From: RGIG995 sp045543655
GTDB lineage: Bacteria > Bacillota > Clostridia > Oscillospirales > UBA644
Reading direction: 5' to 3'
Assembly: GCA_045543655.1 (NCBI GenBank)
Contig: JAZPXN010000015.1
Coordinates: forward strand, 1 to 64,000
Length of the DNA: 64,000 nucleotides
Position 1 is the first letter of the stretch. Each line of letters starts with the position of its first letter. The notes beneath the pieces were generated by a model. The model had not been told where the DNA came from, searched no databases, and was given only the letters and a program-made list of their open reading frames with translations. Positions 14,526-24,500 of this stretch are shown here, in pieces. The position numbers and the translations under genes were made by a program.

Positions 14526-15868
14526 GTGAACTTTTGAAGAAAAAGAAGAACGGTTATCTGCTCTTCCCGGAAGATCAGGCGGCCGCCAACGAGTATTGTG
14601 AGGGGTATAAGAAATTCCTCGACAAGGGTAAGATCGAGCGTTTCTGTGTAGACGAAGCCATCCGTATCGCAACCGAAGCCGGATTTGAAGCCTTCGAATA
14701 CGGCAAGAATTACCTGCCCGGGGATAAGGTTTATTACAACCAGCACGGTCGCGCGGTGATTTTCGCCGTGATCGGCTCTGCTCCTATGTCCGACGGCTTC
14801 AATATCACGGCCGCGCACGTGGATTGTCCCCGGCTGGATCTGAAGCAGGTTCCCATGTACGAAGACGGTGGACTGACGCTCTTGAAAACCCATTATTACG
14901 GCGGTGTCCGGAAGTATCAATGGGTAGCTTCGCCGTTGGCGCTTTGCGGCGTCGTCTGCAAACGAAACGGGGAAAACGTCCGCGTAGAGATCGGGAACGA
15001 TCCCGCAGACCCCATATTTTATATTTCCGATCTTTTGCCTCATCTTGCAAAGGATCAGAAGGAGATTGCCGGGGAAGACCTTAACGTTATTATCGGCTCC
15101 CGTCCTGATGCCGAGACGGAGGATCAGCCTTACAAGACCGCAATTCTCAAGATTCTGAACGAAAAATACGGCATTACGGAAGAAGATTTTGAAACGGCGG
15201 ATCTTTCCATCGTTCCTGCGGGAGAGGCCAGAGATATCGGTTTTGACCGGAGCATGATCTCTGCATTCGGACACGATGATCGCGTTTGCGCTTACCCCGA
15301 GCTGACTGCTCTTCTGGCTCTCGATTCCGTTCCCGCCAAGACCTGCGTTGCCGTCTTTGCGGATCGCGAAGAGGTTGGCAGTATGGGTATCTCCGGTATG
15401 CGGAGCAATTACGTCTCGGATTTTCTGACCGAGATTTGCGGGGATGCGAATATTCGCCGTGCCTTTGCCAATTCTGCGGCTCTTTCCGCAGACGTGAACG
15501 CCGCTTTCGATCCCACCTTTGCCTCGGTCTATGAAAAGAGGAATAGCGCGTTGGTCAATCACGGGGTTGCGGTTTCCAAATATACCGGCTCCCGCGGCAA
15601 GGGAGGCTGTTCCGAGGCGCCTGCGGAGCTGCTCGCTAAGGTTTTCAAGATCTTCGACGACAACGGCGTAGCCTACCAGACGGCAGAGCTTGGTAAGGTA
15701 GACCAAGGGGGAGGCGGTACCGTTTCCCAGTTCCTTGCCGATCGCAATATTCTGGTCCTGGATATTGGAGTTCCCCTTCTTTCGATGCACGCTCCCTACG
15801 AACTTGCCGGCAAATTTGACATTTATCATATGCACAAAGCCTGCCTCGCATTCTACTGTAATTATTGA
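14522..15868 (+). CDS. M18-family aspartyl aminopeptidase
   Basis: This cytosolic zinc aminopeptidase prefers N-terminal acidic residues. The 448-residue protein has AAHVDCPRLDLK (first metal His/Asp, about 97-108), GHDDRVCAYPEL (about 255), ADREEVGSMG (catalytic Glu pair, about 280), and the C-terminal GVPLLSMHAPYE His (about 420). The usual NEE of the family reads REE here. The ATG at 14522, with AAGGAG 8 nt upstream, is chosen over a long upstream open frame that runs through coaE. It ends the four-gene operon and meets the E1 gene tail to tail at a shared terminator. Confidence 0.93.
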   Translation: MSELLKKKKNGYLLFPEDQAAANEYCEGYKKFLDKGKIERFCVDEAIRIATEAGFEAFEYGKNYLPGDKVYYNQHGRAVIFAVIGSAPMSDGFNITAAHVDCPRLDLKQVPMYEDGGLTLLKTHYYGGVRKYQWVASPLALCGVVCKRNGENVRVEIGNDPADPIFYISDLLPHLAKDQKEIAGEDLNVIIGSRPDAETEDQPYKTAILKILNEKYGITEEDFETADLSIVPAGEARDIGFDRSMISAFGHDDRVCAYPELTALLALDSVPAKTCVAVFADREEVGSMGISGMRSNYVSDFLTEICGDANIRRAFANSAALSADVNAAFDPTFASVYEKRNSALVNHGVAVSKYTGSRGKGGCSEAPAELLAKVFKIFDDNGVAYQTAELGKVDQGGGGTVSQFLADRNILVLDIGVPLLSMHAPYELAGKFDIYHMHKACLAFYCNY

Positions 15869-15881
15869 GATAATCCAAAAG

Positions 15882-15916
15882 AAAAGCGGCGTCCCGTTTT
15901 GGGATGCCGCTTTTTT
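15882..15916. terminator. Bidirectional terminator between aminopeptidase and E1 genes
   Basis: The stem AAAGCGGCGTCCC / GGGATGCCGCTTT (one G-T pair) is flanked by T-runs in both directions and lies between two converging stop codons. Confidence 0.9.
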
Positions 15917-15920
15917 GCAT

Positions 15921-18359
15921 TTAAAGGCCGAGCTTCAGGCGTCTTAATTTTTCTTCGGATTTTATCACCGTTTTCGGCGTATAGCACCCGATGGGCAATA
16001 GCTTCTGGTGGATCAGATCAAGGATCCCGTCCGTATCCGGGAAGAAGTTTTTGCTGATGTCGGTGGTGGGAGCAATCCAGTTCCTGCAACCGTAGACCAC
16101 GGGGGCGCAATGAAGGGAATCAAAGGCCAATTCCGTTACGTTGGATGCAACGTCGTTCAGGAAGGCGCCCCGTTCCACCTCGTTGCCGACCAAGAGAAGG
16201 CGTCCCGTTTTTCGAACCGAAGCCAACAAAAGATCGTAATCAAAGGGTACCAGAGAGCGTGCGTCCACGATTTCTGCAGAAATTCCGTATTCCTCCAGTT
16301 TTTCTGCGGCTTTCACGGCAGGGTAGAGGGCGGCGCCTACCGTAAAAATCGTAAGATCCTTTCCCTCTCGCTTGACGTCGGGAATGCCGATGGGGATCTC
16401 ATAGCTCTCAACGGGAACGCCCTCTTCATGAAAACGTTCTCCCATTCCGTAGAGATTCTGAGACTCAAAAACGATCACCGGGTCGGTGCCGTTAAGGGCG
16501 GTGGTGATCAACCCCTTCGCATCGTAGGGCGTTGCCGGGAAAACCACCTTCAATCCGGGGACGTGGGCCGTCATTGCCGTGAAATCCTGGGCGTGTTGGG
16601 TTCCGTAAAGGGTTCCGATGGCAATTCGGAGAACCACCGGCATCTTCAGCCGTCCGGCGCTCATAAACTGCCATTTTGACAATTGATTGAAAATCTCGTC
16701 GCCTGCGCAACCAAGAAAATCGCAGAAGGGTAGTTCTACTACCGTTCGACCGCCGGCCATAGCGTACCCCGCCGCCGTTGCAACAATCGCCGATTCCGAG
16801 ATGGGAGAATTAAAAAAGCGATGATAGGGCAGGGCTTCCGTCAGTCCTTCGTACACTCCGTAGGGGCCACCCCAATCCCGAACCTCTTCGCCGTAGGCTA
16901 CGAGGGTAGGATCTTCATAAAATTTATCGAGAATTGCTTCAAAAATAGCGTCCCGCACGGAAAAACCGGGATCGGATTCCGTTGCTTTGCGGGATTTTTT
17001 TGCAATGGCACGGATGCGAGGGTTTTCCTCCCGGGGCATCAATACGCAGCAGGTCGAATCGGAAAATGCGGAAACCCTTTGGTTGGAATAAATATATTCT
17101 TCAATTTTCCGGTCTGCATTTTCCGTGGTTCTCGGGGTAATCCCCGGGTCTGCGATCAGACGGAAAATCCGGAAGACTTTCCGGTCAACGGTTTCAATGA
17201 CCGTATCGATCTGTTCCTCCGTTGCCACCCCGGCCGAAACCAATTCTCGGTGGAAGGCGGTAATCGGATCCTGTTCGATCCATTTCAGGATTTCTTCTTT
17301 GGTGCGATAGGATTCGTGGTCCGATGCAGAATGAGGCGAAATGCGATAAGTGACCACGTCCAGAAGGGCCGGACCCTTCCCTTCTTGAATCAGGCGCATT
17401 TTCCGTTCCATGGCGTCGATGACGGCAAGGGGATTGCTACCGTCGACCCGCTCTGCGTGAAGGGAGGAGGGAGAAATACCGGCTCCGATCCGGGCAAGGT
17501 GACGGAAGGCCATGGTTTCACCGACGGTCTGTCCTCCCATGCCGTAAAAATTATTAAAGAAATTGAAGATCAGCGGAAGTCCGCCTTTATATCCTTCTTC
17601 CCACAGGGTATCGTACTGATCCATGGCGGCAAAGTTCATCGCTTCCCACACGGGGCCACGTCCCAAAGCTCCGTCCCCAACGTTCGAGACTACGATCCCA
17701 GGCTTTTTATTGATTTTTTTATAGAGCGCCGCCCCTACTGCGATCGGTGCGGATGCTCCGACGATGGCGTTATTCGGATACATGCCGAAGGGAGGAAAAA
17801 ATGCGTGCATTGACCCCGAAAGCCCTTCCTGAAATCCGGTGGGGCAGGCAAGGATCTCAGCCATGACGCCGTAGATCAGGAAATCCTCCGCCAAGGTCTT
17901 TACGTTCGTTTCCCCGCTTCCGACGATCGTACGGATTTTGCCGCCGTCATAATCGTTCATGACGTTGGACAGATCTTCCGCGCTCAACTCCCGAATCGCA
18001 GAAAGCCCTTTTGCGAGAACCTCGTCGTGGCTTCGGTGGGATCCGAAGACCAGATCCTCCGCATTCAGCAAAAAAGCCTGACCGACCGCCGCCGCTTCCT
18101 GTCCGAGGGCAAGGTGGAGAGGCCCTTCGTAGTCAAACGGGATCCCGCGGTATTCTCCGTATTTTTTGATATCGTATAACAAAGATTCAAACACACGGAT
18201 TAAATACATATCCCGAAAGATCCCCAATAGCTCTTCATCGGAAAAGCGGCTGCGAGCGTCCTTAAGGGGCACGTCGTATTGATTCATCGGAATATCGTCG
18301 ATTCTGATCGTTCCCTTGCTTCGGACTTCCTTGGGATCGACGAAAATACTTTTTGGCAT
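15921..18359 (-). CDS. 2-oxoacid dehydrogenase E1, alpha and beta parts fused
   Basis: This is a thiamine-diphosphate-dependent decarboxylase of the pyruvate/branched-chain 2-oxoacid/acetoin dehydrogenase type. Residues about 30-430 are the alpha part, with FGSHRSHDEVLA (about 106-117), the ThDP/Mg motif starting GDGALGRGPVWEAMNF and ending FNNFYGMGG, and HSASDHESYR. Residues about 475-800 are the beta part (VAYGEEVRDWGGPYGV, NSPISESAIV, GAALYPAV). The distance between GDG and the NN pair is longer than usual by about 15 residues. No E2 or E3 gene is near, so the acceptor complex is encoded elsewhere or the enzyme acts differently. The promoter at 18407-18435 is good. The substrate cannot be deduced. 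Confidence 0.88.
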   Translation of the reverse strand: MPKSIFVDPKEVRSKGTIRIDDIPMNQYDVPLKDARSRFSDEELLGIFRDMYLIRVFESLLYDIKKYGEYRGIPFDYEGPLHLALGQEAAAVGQAFLLNAEDLVFGSHRSHDEVLAKGLSAIRELSAEDLSNVMNDYDGGKIRTIVGSGETNVKTLAEDFLIYGVMAEILACPTGFQEGLSGSMHAFFPPFGMYPNNAIVGASAPIAVGAALYKKINKKPGIVVSNVGDGALGRGPVWEAMNFAAMDQYDTLWEEGYKGGLPLIFNFFNNFYGMGGQTVGETMAFRHLARIGAGISPSSLHAERVDGSNPLAVIDAMERKMRLIQEGKGPALLDVVTYRISPHSASDHESYRTKEEILKWIEQDPITAFHRELVSAGVATEEQIDTVIETVDRKVFRIFRLIADPGITPRTTENADRKIEEYIYSNQRVSAFSDSTCCVLMPREENPRIRAIAKKSRKATESDPGFSVRDAIFEAILDKFYEDPTLVAYGEEVRDWGGPYGVYEGLTEALPYHRFFNSPISESAIVATAAGYAMAGGRTVVELPFCDFLGCAGDEIFNQLSKWQFMSAGRLKMPVVLRIAIGTLYGTQHAQDFTAMTAHVPGLKVVFPATPYDAKGLITTALNGTDPVIVFESQNLYGMGERFHEEGVPVESYEIPIGIPDVKREGKDLTIFTVGAALYPAVKAAEKLEEYGISAEIVDARSLVPFDYDLLLASVRKTGRLLLVGNEVERGAFLNDVASNVTELAFDSLHCAPVVYGCRNWIAPTTDISKNFFPDTDGILDLIHQKLLPIGCYTPKTVIKSEEKLRRLKLGL

Positions 18360-18406
18360 GCTATGACCGTTCCTTTTTCATTATTTTGAAATAGCGGTAT
18401 GGAAAT

Positions 18407-18435
18407 ATTATACTATAAATTATGAGTTCTGTCAA
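18407..18435 (-). promoter_or_regulatory. Promoter of the fused E1 gene
   Basis: On the minus strand TTGACA (18430-18435) and TATAAT (18407-18412) are 17 bp apart, about 50 bp before the ATG at 18359. Confidence 0.8.
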
Positions 18436-18524
18436 GCACAATTCGTTACAGAACCGGGAAAAGACCGCATATTTCCCTATTTTCGGGAAAAACTGTCTTT
18501 TGAATCATTGACCCGGAGGCAATT

Positions 18525-21500
18525 ATGAGAGAATTGAACGGAAAAACAGTCCTTCGCCGGATGCGGAAGATCTGTTCGCTTTTATTGTCCCAAACCGATG
18601 AAAAAGGATGCGGGCAGAACGAGGTTAAAACAGAAATACGGCGTAATTTCTACTTGATCCGCTCCTGCGTACGCACCGTTCTGGGAGCAGAACGCGATCT
18701 TTCGAGGATTCGTAAAGGTGATTCGGAAGAACCTGGGCTTCTTTCGGAGATTTGTGCGTTTTGCGAATTGTCGTCTTTTCGTCTGGAATCAGGTGAAATA
18801 CGAAAATTTTTGATCGGACTGGGCGACCGACGGGAGCTTTCCTACGGAGAAATTGGGTGTCTTATCCCGGCAATGGAGTATTTTTGCCTGGAAACGCTTG
18901 CCGGAGATCTCTCCGGTACCGTCGTAGAGAGGGTACTCCGTTCCTTGCACGTGCTTCACGATTACGATTGCGCCGATCTTAACCAGCTCCTTTCCCGTGC
19001 GGAAGCCGTTTTAAATCGGGACGACGTTTTCGTGCAATGCGACGACGCATCGAAGAATCTGTACCGTATCCGACTTCGGGAGTACGCCGCAAAGCACAGG
19101 CAAACCGAACGGGAAGCCGCCGTAGAATTGATGAAGGCCGTTCGCTCTTCCCCCTCGAAAGACGAACCTCATTTGGGGGCTAAATTGCTGCAACGGAGCA
19201 AAAACAGGTTTTACTTCCCGGTTTTAATACTGATTTCTCTTTTGATTCTATTTTTATCTGCGTTATTATCCGGCGACGCTGCCGTTACGCTTCTTTCGGC
19301 AATCCCGGCAATGATGTCCGGAAAACTGATCTGTGATACTCTCTTTTCCCGTATGATCCCGCCGCAGATTTTGCCGAAGATTCAAATTACGGCCGGGAAT
19401 TGTCCCGGGACTCTCGTGACCGTCGTTTCCCTGATTTCCGACGTCAGCGATGCGGAGCGCTTGCTCCACCGTATGGACGTTTTGGCGCATCGGATTCCGA
19501 TCCCGGCCGTTCGTGTCGGACTGTTACTGGATTTACCGTCAAGCGACGCTATGCTTTCGGAAACGGAAAGAGCGTTGCTGGATTTTCTGCGGGAGGAAAC
19601 GAAAAAACGGAACCGGGAATCCAACCGTTTTTTCTGCGCAGTAAGAAAGCGTCGGTTCATTCCGGAAACCTACCGTTTCGAAGCGTATGGAAGAAAACAA
19701 GGTGCCATGATTGCGTTTTGTGATCTTTTGCAGGGCGTTCGGGAGGAGTTCATACTGTCGGAAGGGATCTGCTCCGAAGTGAAATATCTCGTCACGCTTG
19801 ACGAGGATACGGAACCGGTCCCGGGTGCCGTGGAGAGCCTTATCGGTTTTATGGAATATCCATCCCATTCGCCCAAAACGGCAAAGGACGCCTTTGGAAA
19901 CCGTTACGTTTCATCCGGCTACGCAATTGCGGCTCCCCGGATTGAAGCTGATCCGAAAACCTCTTACCGGACTGCGTTTTCTTCGATTTCTGCGGGAAAT
20001 TCCGGAAGCGAATTTTATAAAAATCCCCATTTTAATCTGCATCAGGATTTGTTTCTTCAGGGAATCTTCTGCGGAAAGGGAATTCTGCGGCCGGATTTGT
20101 ATCGGGATCTGATCGGAAACCGATTCCGTGACGAACCGATTCTCAGTCACGATCTTCCGGAAGGGGAAATTTTGCGCTGCGCCAATCTCACCGACACCGT
20201 ATTTTTTGACGAGATTCCGAATACCGTTCCTGCTGACGAGAAGCGGACTCACCGTTGGATACGGGGTGATTTTCAGAATGCCTGCTTTCTTCGAAACAAG
20301 CAAAATCATTCTCATTTGTTCCGATTCAAGATTCTTAACAATCTTTTCCGCGCCTTATTTCCGTTCTGCTGTTTTTCTTTGATCGTTTTATCTCCGGCGT
20401 TAGGTTGGAACGGAGAGGGATCTGCACTGTTGTGGATCTTCATTCCAATCCTTTTGCGAATTCCGCATTTCTTATCGTCTCTCTGTGGAAAAATACGCAA
20501 ATACCACCCCTGTCGCGATTTTTTCGACGCGTTTTCGCTTGCCGTGTTAGACTTACTTCTCCTTCCTACCCGGGCTTTGAACGGCCTTGACGGAGCGATC
20601 CGGGGGACCGTCCGAATGTTCAGCGGGAAGAAAAAGTTAGAGTGGGTTACGGCTGCGGGAGCGCGTTCAAAGGGGAAGGAGATCGGAGATTATTATCTTT
20701 CGCTTCCCTGGCAATTAACAGGATTTTTTACGTTGTTTTCTCCATGGACGGCGTGGGTTGGGATCGTGTGGCTTGCAGGGCCGCTGGTTGCCTATTTTCT
20801 GTCCCGTCCCCGGAAAAAGGAGAGAGGTGAACCGTCGGAGCTTCTGCAGTATTTGCGAAATACGTGGCAGTTTTACGTGGATTTCATGACTTCTGAGCGG
20901 CATTTTCTGATTCCGGACAATTATCAGGAAGCCCCAAAGGAGGCTGTTGCAGAGCGAACTTCTCCTACGAATATCGGACTGTCTCTCTTGTCCGTTTTAG
21001 GGGCGTACGATCTTGGTTTTATTGACCGGGAAGAGTTGGTACGACGTCTGTCGGACTCCCTTGATACGGTTGAGAAACTGCCGAAATGGCGTGGGCATCT
21101 TTATAATTGGTATGATACGAAAACGTTGAAGGTATTGCCCCCGAGTTTTATATCCACGGTGGATTGCGGTAATTTTGCCGTTGCTCTTTATACCCTGGCG
21201 AAAGGCTTGGAGACGGAAGAGGACAACGCTTGCCGCATGCTTGCAAAGAGAGTGCAAAAGATCCTTTTTAAGGCGAATTTCGCAGATCTCTACGACGATA
21301 AAAAGAAACTGTTTTATCTTGGTTATGATTGCGATGAGAATTGCCCCTCACGCTCCTATTACGACCTCTATGCCAGTGAGGCCCGCCTGACTTCTTATTT
21401 TGCCGTTATGACCCATCAAGTGCCGGTAGAGCATTGGGCGACCCTGGCAAGGCCAAGCGACGCCAGACACGGAAATTTCACGCTTTTTTCCTGGTCGGGA

Positions 21501-24500
21501 ACCGGTTTTGAATATTTCATGCCTCATATTTTTCTGCCTGCCTATCGAAGAACGCTCAGCGGAGAGGTCTTGCGCGGTTCCGTTCTGGAGCAGATGGGCT
21601 ACGCCGGAGACGGACTTCCGTGGGGTATTTCAGAGAGCGGCTATTATGCTTTTGACGACGCAGGAAACTATCAGTATCGTGCGTTTGGAATCCCTTCCTG
21701 TGCTCTTCGTCGGGATCTTGGCTTTCCCAAGGTGATCTCGCCCTATACTTCTTTTCTTGCCTATCCCTGGTTCCCTCGCCAGGCGGAAAAGAATCTGCGG
21801 CGTCTTCCCAAAGGAAAATACGGTTATTACGAGGCGGTAGATTATCGTCTTGGCAAAGATAATCCGCGGCTCGTGCAAAGTTATATGGCACATCATCTTG
21901 GTATGAGCTTTCTTTCCGGAGTTAACGTTTTGCGGGACGGAATTATGCGGAGACGCTTCATGGCGGTGGAAGGGGAGGCCTATTCGCATCTGCTGACCGA
22001 AAGCCTGCCTGCGTATACGAGACAGTATTTCGCCGCTTCAAAGGAAGACACGGAACGTTTCTCCTCAGAGATACGCATCGATCGCCCCGATCCGGGACGT
22101 CCGAAGGTGTGCTTGTTACGAAGTGGAATTGACGCCGAGGTCGTTTCCGACAGCGGTTCGGGATATTGGATTACGAAGGGCTTGGACGTAATGAAATACA
22201 GCAGTGATCCCCAATGTCCCGCAGGTATTTTTCTGTTTCTGAAAAATAAAGGAAACCTTTACGGTGCCACCTATGCGCCGTTATATTCGAAGGATCGCTA
22301 TAAAGTATATCTTGATGCTTCCGGAATCATTTGCTACGGCTCTTTCTCTGATTTCGATACCCGTCTTGCGGTGACGCACGGTACGGATTCTCCCGTTTCG
22401 ATCCGCCGACTTACGGTAAAAAATAATCTGATGACTGAAAATGGATTTGAATTTTTTCTTACCGCAGAGCCGGTGCTATGCAAAAGAGAGGAGTACGAAG
22501 CTCATCCGGAATATAAGGATTTGTTCGTCACGGCCTACTACGAACCCGGCTGTCGTACCGTGTCCTTTTGTCGAAAGATCAACGGAACGGAGACGTGGCT
22601 TTCCGTTACTGCCTCCGCCCCATTCCGGTTTGACGTGCGCAGGGATTCTTTTCGCGAATACGCAGATCTTCCCATGGGAAAAACCGACGGCGCCGTCGAG
22701 CATCCCATCTTCCCAGGTCTGGTTCTGAGAGGCGCCCTCGAGGTCCGTGGCAGAGGAAGCGAAAGCGTTTGCTTTTACCTGTCGACCGGAAGCTCAAGAC
22801 AGGAGTCGCTTGATCATTTGAAGAACGTGTCTGAGTTAAATTTTGAGGACCTTCAACGGAAGCACGCCCAATATTCCGATGCCGTTTTGTCCCGTTACGA
22901 CTTGCTACGGGAGCGAAACTCGATTGCAGAGATTCTGCCAAGACTGCTTATGCCCTCCCGAAAATCTGTTTCAGAGCAAAAAATGCCCAATTCTTTGTCA
23001 CGAAACGATCTGTGGAAACGCGGAATATCCGGGGATGCCCCCATGATTACCGTCTTTGCAGAGGAAAATAATTTATCCGGTCTACCGGTTTTGATAAAAA
23101 TGCTGAGATTCTTCCGTTCTAGCGGGATTGATACCGATCTTGTGATTCTGTTCCGCGAAAAGGCAGAATATCAAACTCCCATCAGGACGGCTGTTACCGC
23201 GCTTTTACCGGATGGCGACGAGGTTTCGGATCGGATTCACGTGGTTAATATTGACAACATGGAAGAATACGAGTTATTCCGGAAGGTGAGCCGGGTTTTT
23301 ATCCGAAATCCGTCTCACCGAAGAAATTCGACTTCGATCTCGAAGTTTAAACCGATTCTCACGGAAGGATCGCCTATTCAAGCAGAAGAAATAAACTTTA
23401 AACTCGGAAGGGGTGGTTACGGTAACGATCGTTCGTTTTTGATTCCGAAAACCGACCGGTCTCCCTATCGCCCCTGGAGTCTGGTGCTTGCAAATCCACG
23501 GTTCGGTACTGTGCTGAACGAGCGCGGATTAGGCTATACCTTCAGTGTAAACGCTTCGGAATGTCGAATAACTCCGAGAGTCCCGGGAAGAGGTTTCGGT
23601 GTTACGGGGGAACGGCTATACGCGGTTATTCGCGGGAAGAAATACGATCTTTTATACCGTGCGGCAGTTTGTTATTATCCTGACCGTGCCGTATACACGG
23701 TCGATCTGATGGGGCATCGCTTCCGTACGGAGATATTCGTTGCGAAGAATCTGCCCGTAAAGATTATTACCGTTTCCCACGTCGCCGCACCCGGGCCGTC
23801 CGTAGACGTTATCTATGCGCCACAGATCATTCTTGGGAAGATCGATACGGGTACGGTGGTGCGGCGTTATGAAGATCGGAAGCTTTTCTATACCAATTTG
23901 TTTTCAGGGGCTATGACCGGTTGCGCCTTTTCGTACGCCATCGGAGGGGAGGCATCCGCCGATGGGGTGCGGATTCGCTTTTCAGAAGAGCAGACCGAAG
24001 GGATATTTGTCCTGGGGTATGCTCCCGACCTACGAAGCGCAAGACGTTTGGCAGATCTTCTGAACGACAGAGGACGGGTCGAGCGGGAGTCTTTGCGTGC
24101 TTCGGCCTACGAGCAGTATCTTGAGATCGAAACGCCGGACGAAGAATTGAACGTATTCGTAAACGGCTTTTTGCAGCAACAGGTTCGTTCAGCCCGCCTC
24201 ATGGGAAGAACCGGGCCGTCTCAGCCCGGAGGAGCCTACGGTTTCCGCGATCAACTGCAGGACTCGCTGTGTATCGGGATCTTTGAACCTTCCTATCTCA
24301 GAAGTCAAATCCTTCGTTGTTGTCAGCATCAATTCGAGGAGGGGGACGTTCTTCATTGGTGGCATCCCGGAAAGAAGCTTGGGGAAGACGGAATTCGCAC
24401 CCGTTTTTCCGACGATCCTTATTGGCTGGCTTATACCTGTGCGGAATACGACCGTCTTACCGAAGATAAGTGCTTTTTCCTGCAGGAGGTATCCTATTGT

